From positions 744,001 through 808,000 of the forward strand of contig NZ_CADFEB010000002.1 in NCBI RefSeq assembly GCF_902833085.1: a stretch of 64,000 nucleotides of DNA, given 5' to 3'. The DNA comes from Burkholderia ubonensis. Lineage in GTDB: Bacteria > Pseudomonadota > Gammaproteobacteria > Burkholderiales > Burkholderiaceae. Positions 29,309 through 37,792 of the stretch are shown here, piece by piece (within the stretch, counting starts at the first letter, position 1; every line of letters begins with the position of its first letter). Made by a program: the position numbers and the translations under genes. The notes under the pieces were generated by a model that did no database searches, was not told where the DNA came from, and saw only the letters and a program-made list of their open reading frames with translations.

Positions 29309-30586
29309 ATGGCTATCGTAGAAGTCAAGGTCCCCCAGCTTTCGGAGTCGGTTTCGGAAGCCACCATGCTGCAGTGGAAGAAGAAGCCCGGCGAAGCCGT
29401 CGCGCAGGACGAAATCCTGATCGAACTCGAGACCGACAAGGTCGTGCTCGAAGTGCCGGCGCCGGCCGCCGGCGTGCTCGCACAAGTGCTGCAGAACGAC
29501 GGTGACACGGTGGTCGCCGACCAGGTGATCGCGACGATCGACACCGAAGCGAAGGCAGGCGCGGCCGAAGCAGCGGCAGGCGCTACCGAAGTCAAGCCGG
29601 CAGCCGCTCCCGCTGCTGCCGCACCGGCCGCCCAGCCGGCCGCCGCCGCGACGGCGTCGAGCACGGCGGCTGCATCGCCGGCCGCGTCGAAGCTGCTGGC
29701 CGAGAAGGGCCTCGCCGCAGGCGACGTCGCCGGCTCGGGCCGCGACGGCCGCATCACGAAGGGCGACGTGCTGTCCGCCGGCGCGCCGAAGGCCGCACCG
29801 GCCGCCGCACCGGCGAAGACCGCCGCGGCGAAGGCGTCGCTGCCGGACGTGAAGGTGCCGGCGTCGGCAACGACGTGGCTGAACGACCGTCCGGAGCAGC
29901 GCGTACCGATGTCGCGCCTGCGTGCGCGTATCGCCGAGCGTCTGCTCGAGTCGCAGCAGACCAACGCGATCCTGACGACGTTCAACGAAGTCAACATGGC
30001 TCCGGTCATGGAGCTGCGCAACAAGTACAAGGACAAGTTCGAGAAGGAACACGGCGTGAAGCTCGGCTTCATGTCGTTCTTCGTGAAGGCGGCAGTCCAC
30101 GCGCTGAAGAAGTTCCCGCTCGTGAACGCGTCGATCGACGGTAACGACATCGTCTATCACGGCTACTTCGACATCGGTATCGCCGTCGGCTCGCCGCGCG
30201 GTCTCGTGGTGCCGATCCTGCGCAATGCCGACCAGATGAGCCTCGCCGACATCGAAAAGAAGATCGCGGAATTCGGCCAGAAGGCGAAGGACGGCAAGCT
30301 GTCGATCGAGGAAATGACGGGCGGTACGTTCTCGATCTCGAACGGCGGCGTGTTCGGCTCGATGCTGTCGACCCCGATCATCAACCCGCCGCAATCGGCA
30401 ATCCTCGGCGTGCACGCAACGAAGGAGCGTCCGGTCGTCGAGAACGGCCAGATCGTGATCCGTCCGATCAACTATCTGGCGCTGTCGTACGACCACCGGA
30501 TCATCGACGGCCGCGAAGCGGTGCTGTCGCTCGTCGCGATGAAGGATGCGCTCGAGGATCCGGCACGCCTGCTGCTCGACCTGTAA
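29309..30586 (+). CDS. sucB: Dihydrolipoyllysine-residue succinyltransferase (E2 of 2-oxoglutarate dehydrogenase)
   Basis: The 425-aa E2 core enzyme has one N-terminal lipoyl domain (residues 1-77) with the lipoylated lysine in [10 protein letters not shown] (K44), an Ala/Pro-rich linker, the E3/E1-binding peripheral domain (about 120-160, [18 protein letters not shown]) and the catalytic acyltransferase domain ending with [12 protein letters not shown] (His396, Asp400). It transfers succinyl groups to CoA. It lies between sucA and lpdA in the operon. Confidence 0.97.
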   Translation: MAIVEVKVPQLSESVSEATMLQWKKKPGEAVAQDEILIELETDKVVLEVPAPAAGVLAQVLQNDGDTVVADQVIATIDTEAKAGAAEAAAGATEVKPAAAPAAAAPAAQPAAAATASSTAAASPAASKLLAEKGLAAGDVAGSGRDGRITKGDVLSAGAPKAAPAAAPAKTAAAKASLPDVKVPASATTWLNDRPEQRVPMSRLRARIAERLLESQQTNAILTTFNEVNMAPVMELRNKYKDKFEKEHGVKLGFMSFFVKAAVHALKKFPLVNASIDGNDIVYHGYFDIGIAVGSPRGLVVPILRNADQMSLADIEKKIAEFGQKAKDGKLSIEEMTGGTFSISNGGVFGSMLSTPIINPPQSAILGVHATKERPVVENGQIVIRPINYLALSYDHRIIDGREAVLSLVAMKDALEDPARLLLDL

Positions 30587-30668
30587 GCCACGCCACCTGC
30601 ATTGACCCGCTCCGCACGGGCGCGCGATCTCGCGCGCCCGTGCGCACGCACAAGAAGAAAGGATTGCC

Positions 30669-32099
30669 ATGTCCAAGGAATTTGACGTCGTCGTGATCGG
30701 CGCCGGCCCCGGCGGCTACATCGCCGCGATCCGCGCCGCTCAACTGGGCAAGACCGTTGCCTGTATCGAAAAGTGGAAGAACCCGGCCGGCGCGCTGAAG
30801 CTCGGCGGCACCTGCCTGAACGTGGGCTGCATCCCGTCGAAGGCGCTGCTTGCGTCGTCGGAAGAGTTCGAGAACGCGTCGCACCACCTCGCCGACCACG
30901 GCATCAGCGTCGACGGCGTGAAGATCGACCTCGCGAAGATGCTCGGCCGCAAGGACGGGATCGTCGAGAAGATGACGTCCGGTATCGAGTTCCTGTTCAA
31001 GAAGAACAAGATCACGTGGCTGAAGGGCCACGGCAAGTTCACCGGCAAGACCGATGCCGGCGTGCAGATCGAAGTGAGCGGCGAGGGCGAAACCGAAGTC
31101 GTCACCGCGAAGAACGTGATCATCGCGACGGGCTCGAAGGCACGTCACCTGCCGGGCATCCCGGTCGACAACAAGATCGTTTCGGACAACGAAGGCGCGC
31201 TGACGTTCGACTCGGTGCCGAAGAAGCTCGCCGTGATCGGCGCGGGCGTGATCGGCCTCGAGCTCGGCTCGGTGTGGCGCCGCCTCGGCGCCGAAGTGAC
31301 GGTGCTCGAAGCGCTGCCGGCGTTCCTCGGCGCGGCTGACGAAGCGCTCGCGAAGGAAGCCGCGAAGCTGTTCAAGAAGCAGGGCCTCGACATTCACCTC
31401 AGCGTGAAGATCGGCGACGTGAAGGCGACGCCGGACGGCGTGTCGATCGCGTACACGGACAAGGACGGCAACGCACAGACGCTCGACGCCGACCGCCTGA
31501 TCGTGTCGGTCGGCCGCGTGCCGAACACCGACAACCTCGGCCTCGAGGCGATCGGCCTGAAGGCGAACGAGCGCGGCTTCATCGACGTGGACGACCACTG
31601 CCGCACGGCGGTGCCGAACGTCTACGCGATCGGCGACGTGGTGCGCGGCCCGATGCTCGCGCACAAGGCGGAAGACGAAGGCGTGCTGGTCGCGGAAGTG
31701 ATCGACGGCCAGAAGCCGCACATCGACTACAACTGCATTCCGTGGGTGATCTACACGTACCCGGAAATCGCATGGGTCGGCAAGACGGAGCAGCAGCTGA
31801 AGGCGGAAGGCCGCGAGATCAAGAGCGGCAAGTTCCCGTTCTCGATCAACGGCCGCGCGCTCGGCATGAACGCGCCGGACGGCTTCGTGAAGATGATCGC
31901 GGACGCGAAGACCGACGAGCTGCTCGGCGTGCACGTGATCGCGGCGAACGCGTCGGACCTGATCGCGGAAGCCGTGGTGGCGATGGAGTTCAAGGCGGCG
32001 TCGGAAGACATCGCCCGCATCTGCCATCCGCACCCGTCGATGTCGGAAGTGATGCGCGAAGCGGCGCTCGCCGTCGACAAGCGCTCGCTGAACAGCTAA
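30669..32099 (+). CDS. lpdA: Dihydrolipoyl dehydrogenase (E3)
   Basis: The 476-aa flavoprotein reoxidises the lipoyl groups of E2 with NAD+. The FAD site is IGAGPGGYIAA (10-20); the redox disulfide is GGTCLNVGCIPSK (Cys49 and Cys54); the NAD site is VIGAGVIGLELGSVW; the second FAD motif is NVYAIGDV; and the dimer-interface base is HPHPSMSE. It is the third gene of the 2-oxoglutarate dehydrogenase operon and ends with a strong terminator. Confidence 0.97.
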   Translation: MSKEFDVVVIGAGPGGYIAAIRAAQLGKTVACIEKWKNPAGALKLGGTCLNVGCIPSKALLASSEEFENASHHLADHGISVDGVKIDLAKMLGRKDGIVEKMTSGIEFLFKKNKITWLKGHGKFTGKTDAGVQIEVSGEGETEVVTAKNVIIATGSKARHLPGIPVDNKIVSDNEGALTFDSVPKKLAVIGAGVIGLELGSVWRRLGAEVTVLEALPAFLGAADEALAKEAAKLFKKQGLDIHLSVKIGDVKATPDGVSIAYTDKDGNAQTLDADRLIVSVGRVPNTDNLGLEAIGLKANERGFIDVDDHCRTAVPNVYAIGDVVRGPMLAHKAEDEGVLVAEVIDGQKPHIDYNCIPWVIYTYPEIAWVGKTEQQLKAEGREIKSGKFPFSINGRALGMNAPDGFVKMIADAKTDELLGVHVIAANASDLIAEAVVAMEFKAASEDIARICHPHPSMSEVMREAALAVDKRSLNS

Positions 32100-32148
32100 G
32101 CGCGCATTGACGCGCCGGCCCGTCCTGCGGCCGGCGCTGCGGTCCTAC

Positions 32149-32188
32149 GACGAAGGCGGGCGGGGTTTCCTGCCCGCCTTCGTCTTTT
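32149..32188 (+). terminator. Intrinsic terminator of the sucA-sucB-lpdA operon
   Basis: GACGAAGGCGGGC (32149-32161) pairs perfectly with GCCCGCCTTCGTC (32172-32184), followed by TTTT. It ends 12 bases before the zapE start codon, so zapE needs read-through or a promoter overlapping this hairpin. Confidence 0.9.
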
Positions 32189-32200
32189 CTGGTTTGCCCG

Positions 32201-33298
32201 ATGAACGTCACCGAATACTACGCGCGGGAGCTGACCACGCGCGGTTACCAGTCCGACCCCGCGCAGCGCGCGGCGATCGATCGCCTGCAGCGTTGCTACG
32301 ACGAGTGGGTGGCCTACAAGGCGCGCCGCTCGAACGCGTTCAAGAAACTCATCATTCGTCCGGACCTGCCGCGCGGCGTCTATATGTGGGGCGGCGTCGG
32401 GCGCGGCAAGAGCTTCCTGATGGACAGCTTCTATGCGGTCGTGCCCGTGCAGCGCAAGACGCGCCTTCATTTCCACGAGTTCATGCGCGAAGTGCACCGC
32501 GAGCTCGAGGAACTGAAGGGGCAGGCCGATCCGCTCGACGAGCTCGCGCGACGCATCGCGAAGCGCTACCGGCTGATCTGCTTCGACGAGTTCCACGTGT
32601 CGGACATCGCCGACGCGATGATCCTGTACCGGCTGCTCGACCGGCTGTTCACGAACGGCGTGCAGTTCGTGATGACGTCCAACTACGATCCGGACGACCT
32701 GTATCCGGACGGCCTGCATCGCGACCGGATGCTGCCGGCGATCGCGCTCATCAAGAACAGGCTCGACGTGCTCAACGTCGATGCGGGCGTCGACTATCGC
32801 CAGCGCACGCTCGCGCAGGTGCAGATGTACCACACGCCGCTCGGCGCGGACGCGGATCGCGCGCTGCGCCATGCGTTCGCGCAGCTCGCCGCGGTGCCCG
32901 ACGAGAGCCCGATCCTGCATATCGAGAAGCGCGAGCTGAAGGCGCTGCGCAAGGCCGACGGCGTCGTGTGGTTCGATTTCGCGACGCTGTGCGGCGGGCC
33001 GCGTTCGCAGAACGACTACCTCGAGCTCGCGAGCCGCTTCCATGCGATCGTGCTGTCCGAGGTGCCGCAGATGTCGCCGAGGATGGCGTCGGAGGCGCGC
33101 CGCTTCACGTGGCTGATCGACGTGCTGTACGACCACAAGGTCAAGCTGCTGATGTCCGCGGCGGTGCCGGCCGAGCATTTGTACATTGAAGGGCCGATGG
33201 CCAACGAATTCACGCGGACGGTCTCGCGGATCGTCGAGATGCAGTCGAAGGAGTATCTCAAGACGCCGCGCCGCATCGTCGATACTTCGTTGACCTGA
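32201..33298 (+). CDS. zapE: Cell division protein ZapE (AFG1-like ATPase)
   Basis: The 365-aa AAA+-like ATPase interacts with FtsZ late in division. The Walker A is WGGVGRGKSFLM (63-74); the following HFHEFMREVHREL is typical of AFG1/ZapE; Walker B is LICFDEFHVSD; sensor 1 is VMTSNYDPDDLYPDGLHRD. The C-terminal half (LASRFHAIVLSEVPQMSP) is also typical. It follows the lpdA terminator closely. Gene and family length agree. Confidence 0.93.
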   Translation: MNVTEYYARELTTRGYQSDPAQRAAIDRLQRCYDEWVAYKARRSNAFKKLIIRPDLPRGVYMWGGVGRGKSFLMDSFYAVVPVQRKTRLHFHEFMREVHRELEELKGQADPLDELARRIAKRYRLICFDEFHVSDIADAMILYRLLDRLFTNGVQFVMTSNYDPDDLYPDGLHRDRMLPAIALIKNRLDVLNVDAGVDYRQRTLAQVQMYHTPLGADADRALRHAFAQLAAVPDESPILHIEKRELKALRKADGVVWFDFATLCGGPRSQNDYLELASRFHAIVLSEVPQMSPRMASEARRFTWLIDVLYDHKVKLLMSAAVPAEHLYIEGPMANEFTRTVSRIVEMQSKEYLKTPRRIVDTSLT

Positions 33299-33396
33299 GC
33301 GCGAGCGATCGATGCGGCGTGCGAAGTCGCGGTATTCAATGTTTAATTCCGGTTAAATCGATGTCATCTCGTCGTAATTTCGGATTAGTCTTATAT

Positions 33397-33411
33397 TCAA
33401 CCCCGGGTTGA
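33397..33411. promoter_or_regulatory. Palindrome at the DUF4096 gene promoter
   Basis: TCAACCC-C-GGGTTGA is a perfect 7-bp inverted repeat around one base. It overlaps the end of a -10-like TATATT (33392-33397) and lies about 45 bases before the gene start, so it would fit a repressor site. Confidence 0.4.
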
Positions 33412-33453
33412 GCCGATATCGTTGCGTCATGGTTCCTAAGGCTGGAGATGTCC

Positions 33454-33855
33454 ATGACACCGTATCGCGATCTAACCGACGACGAGTGGAAGCGCGTCAC
33501 GTCGCTTCTACCGGAATTGCAGCCGCGCACCGAGTTGCGCGGCCGGCCGCTCGCCAACACACGCGCCGTGCTGAACGGCGTGCTGTGGGTGATCTACAGC
33601 GGCGCGACCTGGTCTGCAATGCCGCGCCGCTATCCGTCGTACCAGACGTGCCATCGCCGCTTCAAGGTCTGGCATGAAACCGGCGCGCTGATGCACGTGA
33701 TGCGTGCGCTCTATGGCGAGGCGGGCATCAATCTGTGCAACACGCTGGTCACGCGGATGCGCAAGCACGCGCAGTCGAAGGCAGCGGAAGCGCGCAGCGT
33801 GGCAATGCCGGCGCCGCGCGCGTATCGGGCGGAAGCACTGAAGCGCGCAGCATGA
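33454..33855 (+). CDS. Standalone DUF4096 (IS5/IS402-type transposase N-terminal) protein
   Basis: The 133-aa protein starts MTPYRDLTDDEWKRV. The second ATG (33454) is 6 bases from CTGGAG and is preferred to the ATG at 33448, which is too close. It has the same plan as the gene at 6061-6462: LTDDEWKRVTSLLPEL, RGRPLANTRAVLNGVLWV, SGATWSAMPRRYPS and TCHRRFKVW. The DDE catalytic domain is absent; the last ~50 residues are unrelated. No terminal inverted repeats are visible around it. It probably acts, if at all, as a DNA-binding protein rather than a transposase. Confidence 0.75.
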   Translation: MTPYRDLTDDEWKRVTSLLPELQPRTELRGRPLANTRAVLNGVLWVIYSGATWSAMPRRYPSYQTCHRRFKVWHETGALMHVMRALYGEAGINLCNTLVTRMRKHAQSKAAEARSVAMPAPRAYRAEALKRAA

Positions 33856-33892
33856 TCGCCCGCATTGCACGCCTGTGTCGTCCCGAAATGAA

Positions 33893-33921
33893 ATCGGCCT
33901 GCGACATCGTCGCAGGCCGAT
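33893..33921. terminator. Long perfect hairpin between convergent genes
   Basis: ATCGGCCTGCGAC (33893-33905) pairs perfectly with GTCGCAGGCCGAT (33909-33921) around a 3-nt loop. It lies between the stops of two convergent genes and could end both, although there is no T run on either side. Confidence 0.5.
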
Positions 33922-33955
33922 TGATGTGATGCGGCGCGCTGTCGCGCGCAGGCCG

Positions 33956-34417
33956 TTACGGCTGGCGAACCCAGGTCTGTGACCGGCCGAGCAGCGACAC
34001 GCCGATATAGCCGCGCACGACCAGCTTCTGACCACCGTCGTCCAGCGTCATCTTGCACTTGTAGACCTTGCCGTTCTCGGGGTCGAGGATGTTGCCGCCA
34101 TCCCAGTGGTCGCCATCCTTCTTCATCGCCTTGATGATCGTCATGCCCTTGATCAGCTGATCCTTGCGTTCGTCCGTGCATGCGGTGCAGCGGCGATCAG
34201 GCGTGTCGTTCGCGCCAAGGCCCTTGACGACCTTGCCCGACAGCGAGCCGTCCGAATCCTCGGCGATCTGCACGAGCGCTTTCGGCTTGCCGGTACTGTC
34301 GTCGATCGTCTGCCACGTGCCGATCGGGCTGTCGCCTTGCGCAAAGGCGTGCGCGGCACAGGCGAGCAGCGCGCCGGCCAGGGCCATCGCGCGCAACGGG
34401 CGGGTCAGGTGAGTCAT
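33956..34417 (-). CDS. DUF2147 domain periplasmic protein
   Basis: The 153-aa precursor starts at 34417 after AAGGAGGACG. A signal peptide (MTHLTRPLRAMALAGALLACAAHAFA) is followed by the DUF2147 beta-rich domain: SPIGTWQTIDDSTGKPKALV, the pair RRCTACTDERKDQLIKG, then WDGGNILDPENGKVYKCKM and a final VRGYIGVSLLGRSQTW. The whole family is conserved and secreted, but its function is not established. The longer frame to 34486 has no RBS. Two cysteines in CTAC could form a disulfide or bind metal. Confidence 0.88.
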   Translation of the reverse strand: MTHLTRPLRAMALAGALLACAAHAFAQGDSPIGTWQTIDDSTGKPKALVQIAEDSDGSLSGKVVKGLGANDTPDRRCTACTDERKDQLIKGMTIIKAMKKDGDHWDGGNILDPENGKVYKCKMTLDDGGQKLVVRGYIGVSLLGRSQTWVRQP

Positions 34418-34584
34418 CGTCGTCCTCCTTGTTTTGCATGTCGTTTTCGAACCGCTCGCACGACCGTCTGCGTGGGACGGTGGCATGTTGCGAGCTTCCG
34501 GCAGAATACGTGAAACCAGGCGCCGCGTTTGATAGAGGGGACTCTAATCGAAACGCCCCGCGCGGCGGGCCGAGCGGGGCGCAA

Positions 34585-36273
34585 TCAATTGAGCTGGTAC
34601 GAGAACGACGCGTTCACGCGCGGGCTGCGCGACGCGCTTTCGAGCGGCGCGTCGCCGACCGGTTTCGCAACGGACAGGTCGAGGCTGTAGTAGCGGCTGT
34701 CGGTCAGCCGCACGCCGATGCCGACCGACGACAGCCGGCTCGGCGACGGCGTGCCGGCATGCAGGTAGATCCGCGCCATGTCGTACGCGATGTAAGGCGT
34801 GATCGACTTCAGGTAAGTCCAGCCGGGCGAGAACGCGCGATTGACCTCGAGCGACATGCCCCATCCCGAATCGCCCGACGTCTCGCCCGGCTGATAGCCG
34901 AGCGCGTAGCGCTGCGCGCCGAACGAGATCTGCTCGGACGTCGGCAGCGAATTCGGGCTGTACTGGCCCGTCAGCGAGACCGACGTGCCGATCCGGAACG
35001 GCCATTCGTTGGTCTGCGTGAACGTCGCGCCGGTGCGCACGAAGGTCAGCGAAATCGGGCTCGGCACCGACGTCGTGGCGTTGCCGACGCTGATGTCCTG
35101 CGATTTCGACGCGCCGAGAATGTCGAAACCCTTCGCGACGTTCACGCTCAGCTTTCGCACCTGCGTCGGACTCACGCTCGTGTAGTCGAGCTGCATCTGC
35201 AGCACGCGAACCTGCGTCCGGTTGTCGAGCGTCGCCCCGTTGATCTGGTTCTGGTAGCGATCCTCGTTGTGCGACGCGTAGCCGGACACGGTGCCGAGCA
35301 GGCTGCGCTGGTTGTTCAGCAGTAACGGATAGGATGCCGAAAGACCCAGCTTTTCGTTTTTCACCGTGCGCTGGACGTACGACGGCAGGCCCGGGTTGTC
35401 GGCCGGCTTGCCGCGGTACGTGCTGGCGTCGAGGCGCGTGATGAGCCCGCTGCTGCCGACCGGCACCGCGCCGCTGAACGCGAAGTAGGTCTGCTTGTCC
35501 CGTCCCGGCGGCGCGAGCGCGGAGATGCTCAACTGCTCGCCGAACGATGTGAGGCCGTTTTCGGTCGCGGTGATGAGGCCTTGCACGCCGGGGTGGTTGA
35601 AGTCGATCCCGGTGCCGATGTTGAACGGCTTGCGGTCGACGTTCAGCTCGAGCGTCGTCGCGCCGTCGGTGCTCTGCGGCGGGGGCACGTTGGCCTTCAC
35701 CGACAGGCCGGGCAGCAGGCCGAACGTGTTCACGTAGCGCTCGAACGTCGCGCGGCGCAGCGGACGATCGGCGGTGATGTGCGCGGCGATCGCGCGGATC
35801 TTCGATTCCATCGCGCCGGGCTTGCCGGTGACCTTCACGTCCGCAACATAGCCCTCGACGACGGTCACGCGCACGACGCCGTTTTCGAAGGTTTGCGCGG
35901 GGATGAACGCGAACGACAGCGCGTAGCCGCGATCCTGGTAAAGCTTCGTCACGCCGTTGGCGGTCTCGATCAGCTCGCCGATCGTGATGTCCTTGCCGAC
36001 GAGCGGCGTGAAACGGCGCGAGATTTCCTCGAACGGCACCGATTTGACGCCTTCGACCTGGAACGTGGCCGGCGTCAGGTGACGCGAGAGCAGTTCCTGC
36101 AATTGCGGCGCCTGGGGCGCGACCTGCACGGTCACGTTCGGCCCCTTCTTCGGCGCATTGATCTGGGGAAGCGAGTCGACCGGGTTGCCGGCGATGCGCG
36201 TCTGCGCCTGTGCCGCGCCTACCGCCGCCGTGATGGCGAGCAGCAGCATCCATTTATCGCGTCTGGATTTCAT
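34585..36273 (-). CDS. ShlB/FhaC/HecB-type (TpsB) outer membrane transporter
   Basis: The 562-aa two-partner-secretion pore is related to BamA. I start at 36273 (MKSRRDKWML), followed by a signal peptide to about AQA. Two POTRA domains (about 71-146 with FQVEGVKSVP and VRVTVVEGYVADV, and 147-215) precede a 16-strand-type barrel (216-562). The L6 region reads RYALGYQPGETSGDSGW; where TpsB proteins have VRG[FY], this one has ALGY (457-460), so the usual Arg appears missing. No TPS-domain exoprotein gene is next to it; instead two repeat lipoprotein genes are upstream on the same strand, probably in one operon. It may export or display them (inference). Confidence 0.85.
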   Translation of the reverse strand: MKSRRDKWMLLLAITAAVGAAQAQTRIAGNPVDSLPQINAPKKGPNVTVQVAPQAPQLQELLSRHLTPATFQVEGVKSVPFEEISRRFTPLVGKDITIGELIETANGVTKLYQDRGYALSFAFIPAQTFENGVVRVTVVEGYVADVKVTGKPGAMESKIRAIAAHITADRPLRRATFERYVNTFGLLPGLSVKANVPPPQSTDGATTLELNVDRKPFNIGTGIDFNHPGVQGLITATENGLTSFGEQLSISALAPPGRDKQTYFAFSGAVPVGSSGLITRLDASTYRGKPADNPGLPSYVQRTVKNEKLGLSASYPLLLNNQRSLLGTVSGYASHNEDRYQNQINGATLDNRTQVRVLQMQLDYTSVSPTQVRKLSVNVAKGFDILGASKSQDISVGNATTSVPSPISLTFVRTGATFTQTNEWPFRIGTSVSLTGQYSPNSLPTSEQISFGAQRYALGYQPGETSGDSGWGMSLEVNRAFSPGWTYLKSITPYIAYDMARIYLHAGTPSPSRLSSVGIGVRLTDSRYYSLDLSVAKPVGDAPLESASRSPRVNASFSYQLN

Positions 36274-36411
36274 TGTTGTTCCTCGTTGGCCTTGCTTGTC
36301 GTCTTCTAATATCCGCACGCGGCGCCGATGGCGCCGCGCGTGGTGTGCCGCCTTGCCGGTTGCGATCGGGACGGCTGCGCGTTCGATCCGGCCGCGAATG
36401 CGCAGGTGTCC

Positions 36412-37749
36412 TTACTTGCCGACGCCGCCCAGCGTGCCCAGCAACCCCGTGACCGGCGCGAGCAGACCGGTCGATCCGCCCGACGTGGACCCCGTCGCGC
36501 CTCCGGCCAGCGACGTGAGCGGTGCAAGCGGGCTCGACGATCCTCCGGTGCTCGCCGTGCCCGTGACAGTATTCAGCAAGCCCGTAACGGGCGCGAGCGG
36601 GTTTGTACTGCCCGTGCCGCCCGTCGCGCCGCCGAGTGCGCCGGTGACGGTCGACACGAGACCCGTGACCGGCGCGAGCGGATTGCTCGCGCCGCCCGAC
36701 GTCGAGCCGCCGATTGCGCCCGTGAGCGGGCCGAGGGGCGTCGAGCCGAGACCCGACAACAGGCCGCCGAGCGGGTTGGTCGAACCCGATGCCGTGCCGC
36801 TCGGCGAGCCGCTCTGAACAGTGGCCGTCGAGCCGCCGACGAGGCTCGTGATCAGGCCGGGGATCGGCGCGGCGCCATTCGGGCCGTTCGGATTGACGAG
36901 GCCGCCGGCGTTGGTCACGGTGTTGCCGACCGAGCTGACGAGCTGGCCGACGTCGCCGACGAGCGGCTGGCTCGACGTGCCCGCGACCTGCTGGCCGGCC
37001 GAGCTGATCGCGCCGCCGACCTGGCCGAGCAGGCCGGAAACCGGCTGGCCGAGGCCCGTCGTCGTGCCGACCTGCTGCGTGAGCTGGCCGGCCGTGATGA
37101 CGAGCGGCGTGATCGCCGAGCTGAGCGGTTGCGTCACCTGCTGCACGGGGCCGGACGACAGCGTCGAGCCGATCGTGTTGCCGGCGGCGCCGAGGCCGTT
37201 GGCGACCGTGTCGAGCACCGTGCCGACCGGGGACGTGACCGGCGCGAGCGGCGCCAGCGGGCCGGTGCCGAGCGCCTTGACCGTCGCGCTCAGCCCGGAC
37301 ACGGTGTTGCTCGTCGCGCCGACGACGTTGCCGAGGCCGGCCACCGTCGTGCCGACCGGGTTCTGCGTGGAGCCGATCTGGCCGAGCCCGTTGCTGACGG
37401 CGTCCGCCGCTGCGCCGAGGATCGTGCCCGTGCTCGACACGGTGCTGCCGAGGCCTTGCGTCACGCCGTTGCCGAGGCCCGGCACGCTCACGTTGCCGAT
37501 CGTGCTGCCGAGATCCGAGGTGGTCTGGCCGAGCGTGCTGACGACGCCCTTGGTGCCCGTCGATCCGCTGCTGGTGCCGCTCGTGCTGGGGTTGTTCGTG
37601 CCGCTCGTGGTGCCGCCGTCGGCACTGGCCGGCGGCGCGTTCACGCCGTTGCCGCCGCAGGCGGCGAGCAGGCACGCCGCGGCGAACGCGGTGAGGGGAA
37701 CGCGCCACTGGCGCAGCGCGGCCGACGTGAGAGTACGTTGCTGGGACAT
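36412..37749 (-). CDS. Repeat-rich lipoprotein, 'collagen-like' annotated family (paralogue 1)
   Basis: The 445-aa lipoprotein has lipobox LLAAC (Cys31), then GG, which directs it to the outer membrane. A Ser/Thr/Gly linker (about 45-67) is followed by ~380 residues of Val/Thr/Gly/Leu-rich sequence with phased hydrophobics and repeated blocks (NPLAPVTGLVSTVTGALGG, NPLAPVTGLLNTVTG, SPLAPLTSLAGG). Databases often call such Burkholderia proteins collagen-like, but there are no Gly-X-Y runs; the pattern better suits a coiled or beta-solenoid stalk. It is paralogous to the gene at 37793-39292 (shared GPLAPLAPVT and QQVTQ blocks) and lies between it and the TpsB gene. Probable surface adhesin or matrix protein, unproven. 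Confidence 0.75.
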   Translation of the reverse strand: MSQQRTLTSAALRQWRVPLTAFAAACLLAACGGNGVNAPPASADGGTTSGTNNPSTSGTSSGSTGTKGVVSTLGQTTSDLGSTIGNVSVPGLGNGVTQGLGSTVSSTGTILGAAADAVSNGLGQIGSTQNPVGTTVAGLGNVVGATSNTVSGLSATVKALGTGPLAPLAPVTSPVGTVLDTVANGLGAAGNTIGSTLSSGPVQQVTQPLSSAITPLVITAGQLTQQVGTTTGLGQPVSGLLGQVGGAISSAGQQVAGTSSQPLVGDVGQLVSSVGNTVTNAGGLVNPNGPNGAAPIPGLITSLVGGSTATVQSGSPSGTASGSTNPLGGLLSGLGSTPLGPLTGAIGGSTSGGASNPLAPVTGLVSTVTGALGGATGGTGSTNPLAPVTGLLNTVTGTASTGGSSSPLAPLTSLAGGATGSTSGGSTGLLAPVTGLLGTLGGVGK

Positions 37750-37792
37750 GGTTGACTCCTCGCAGTCTTGTCGATGAATGGAACGAGCGGAT

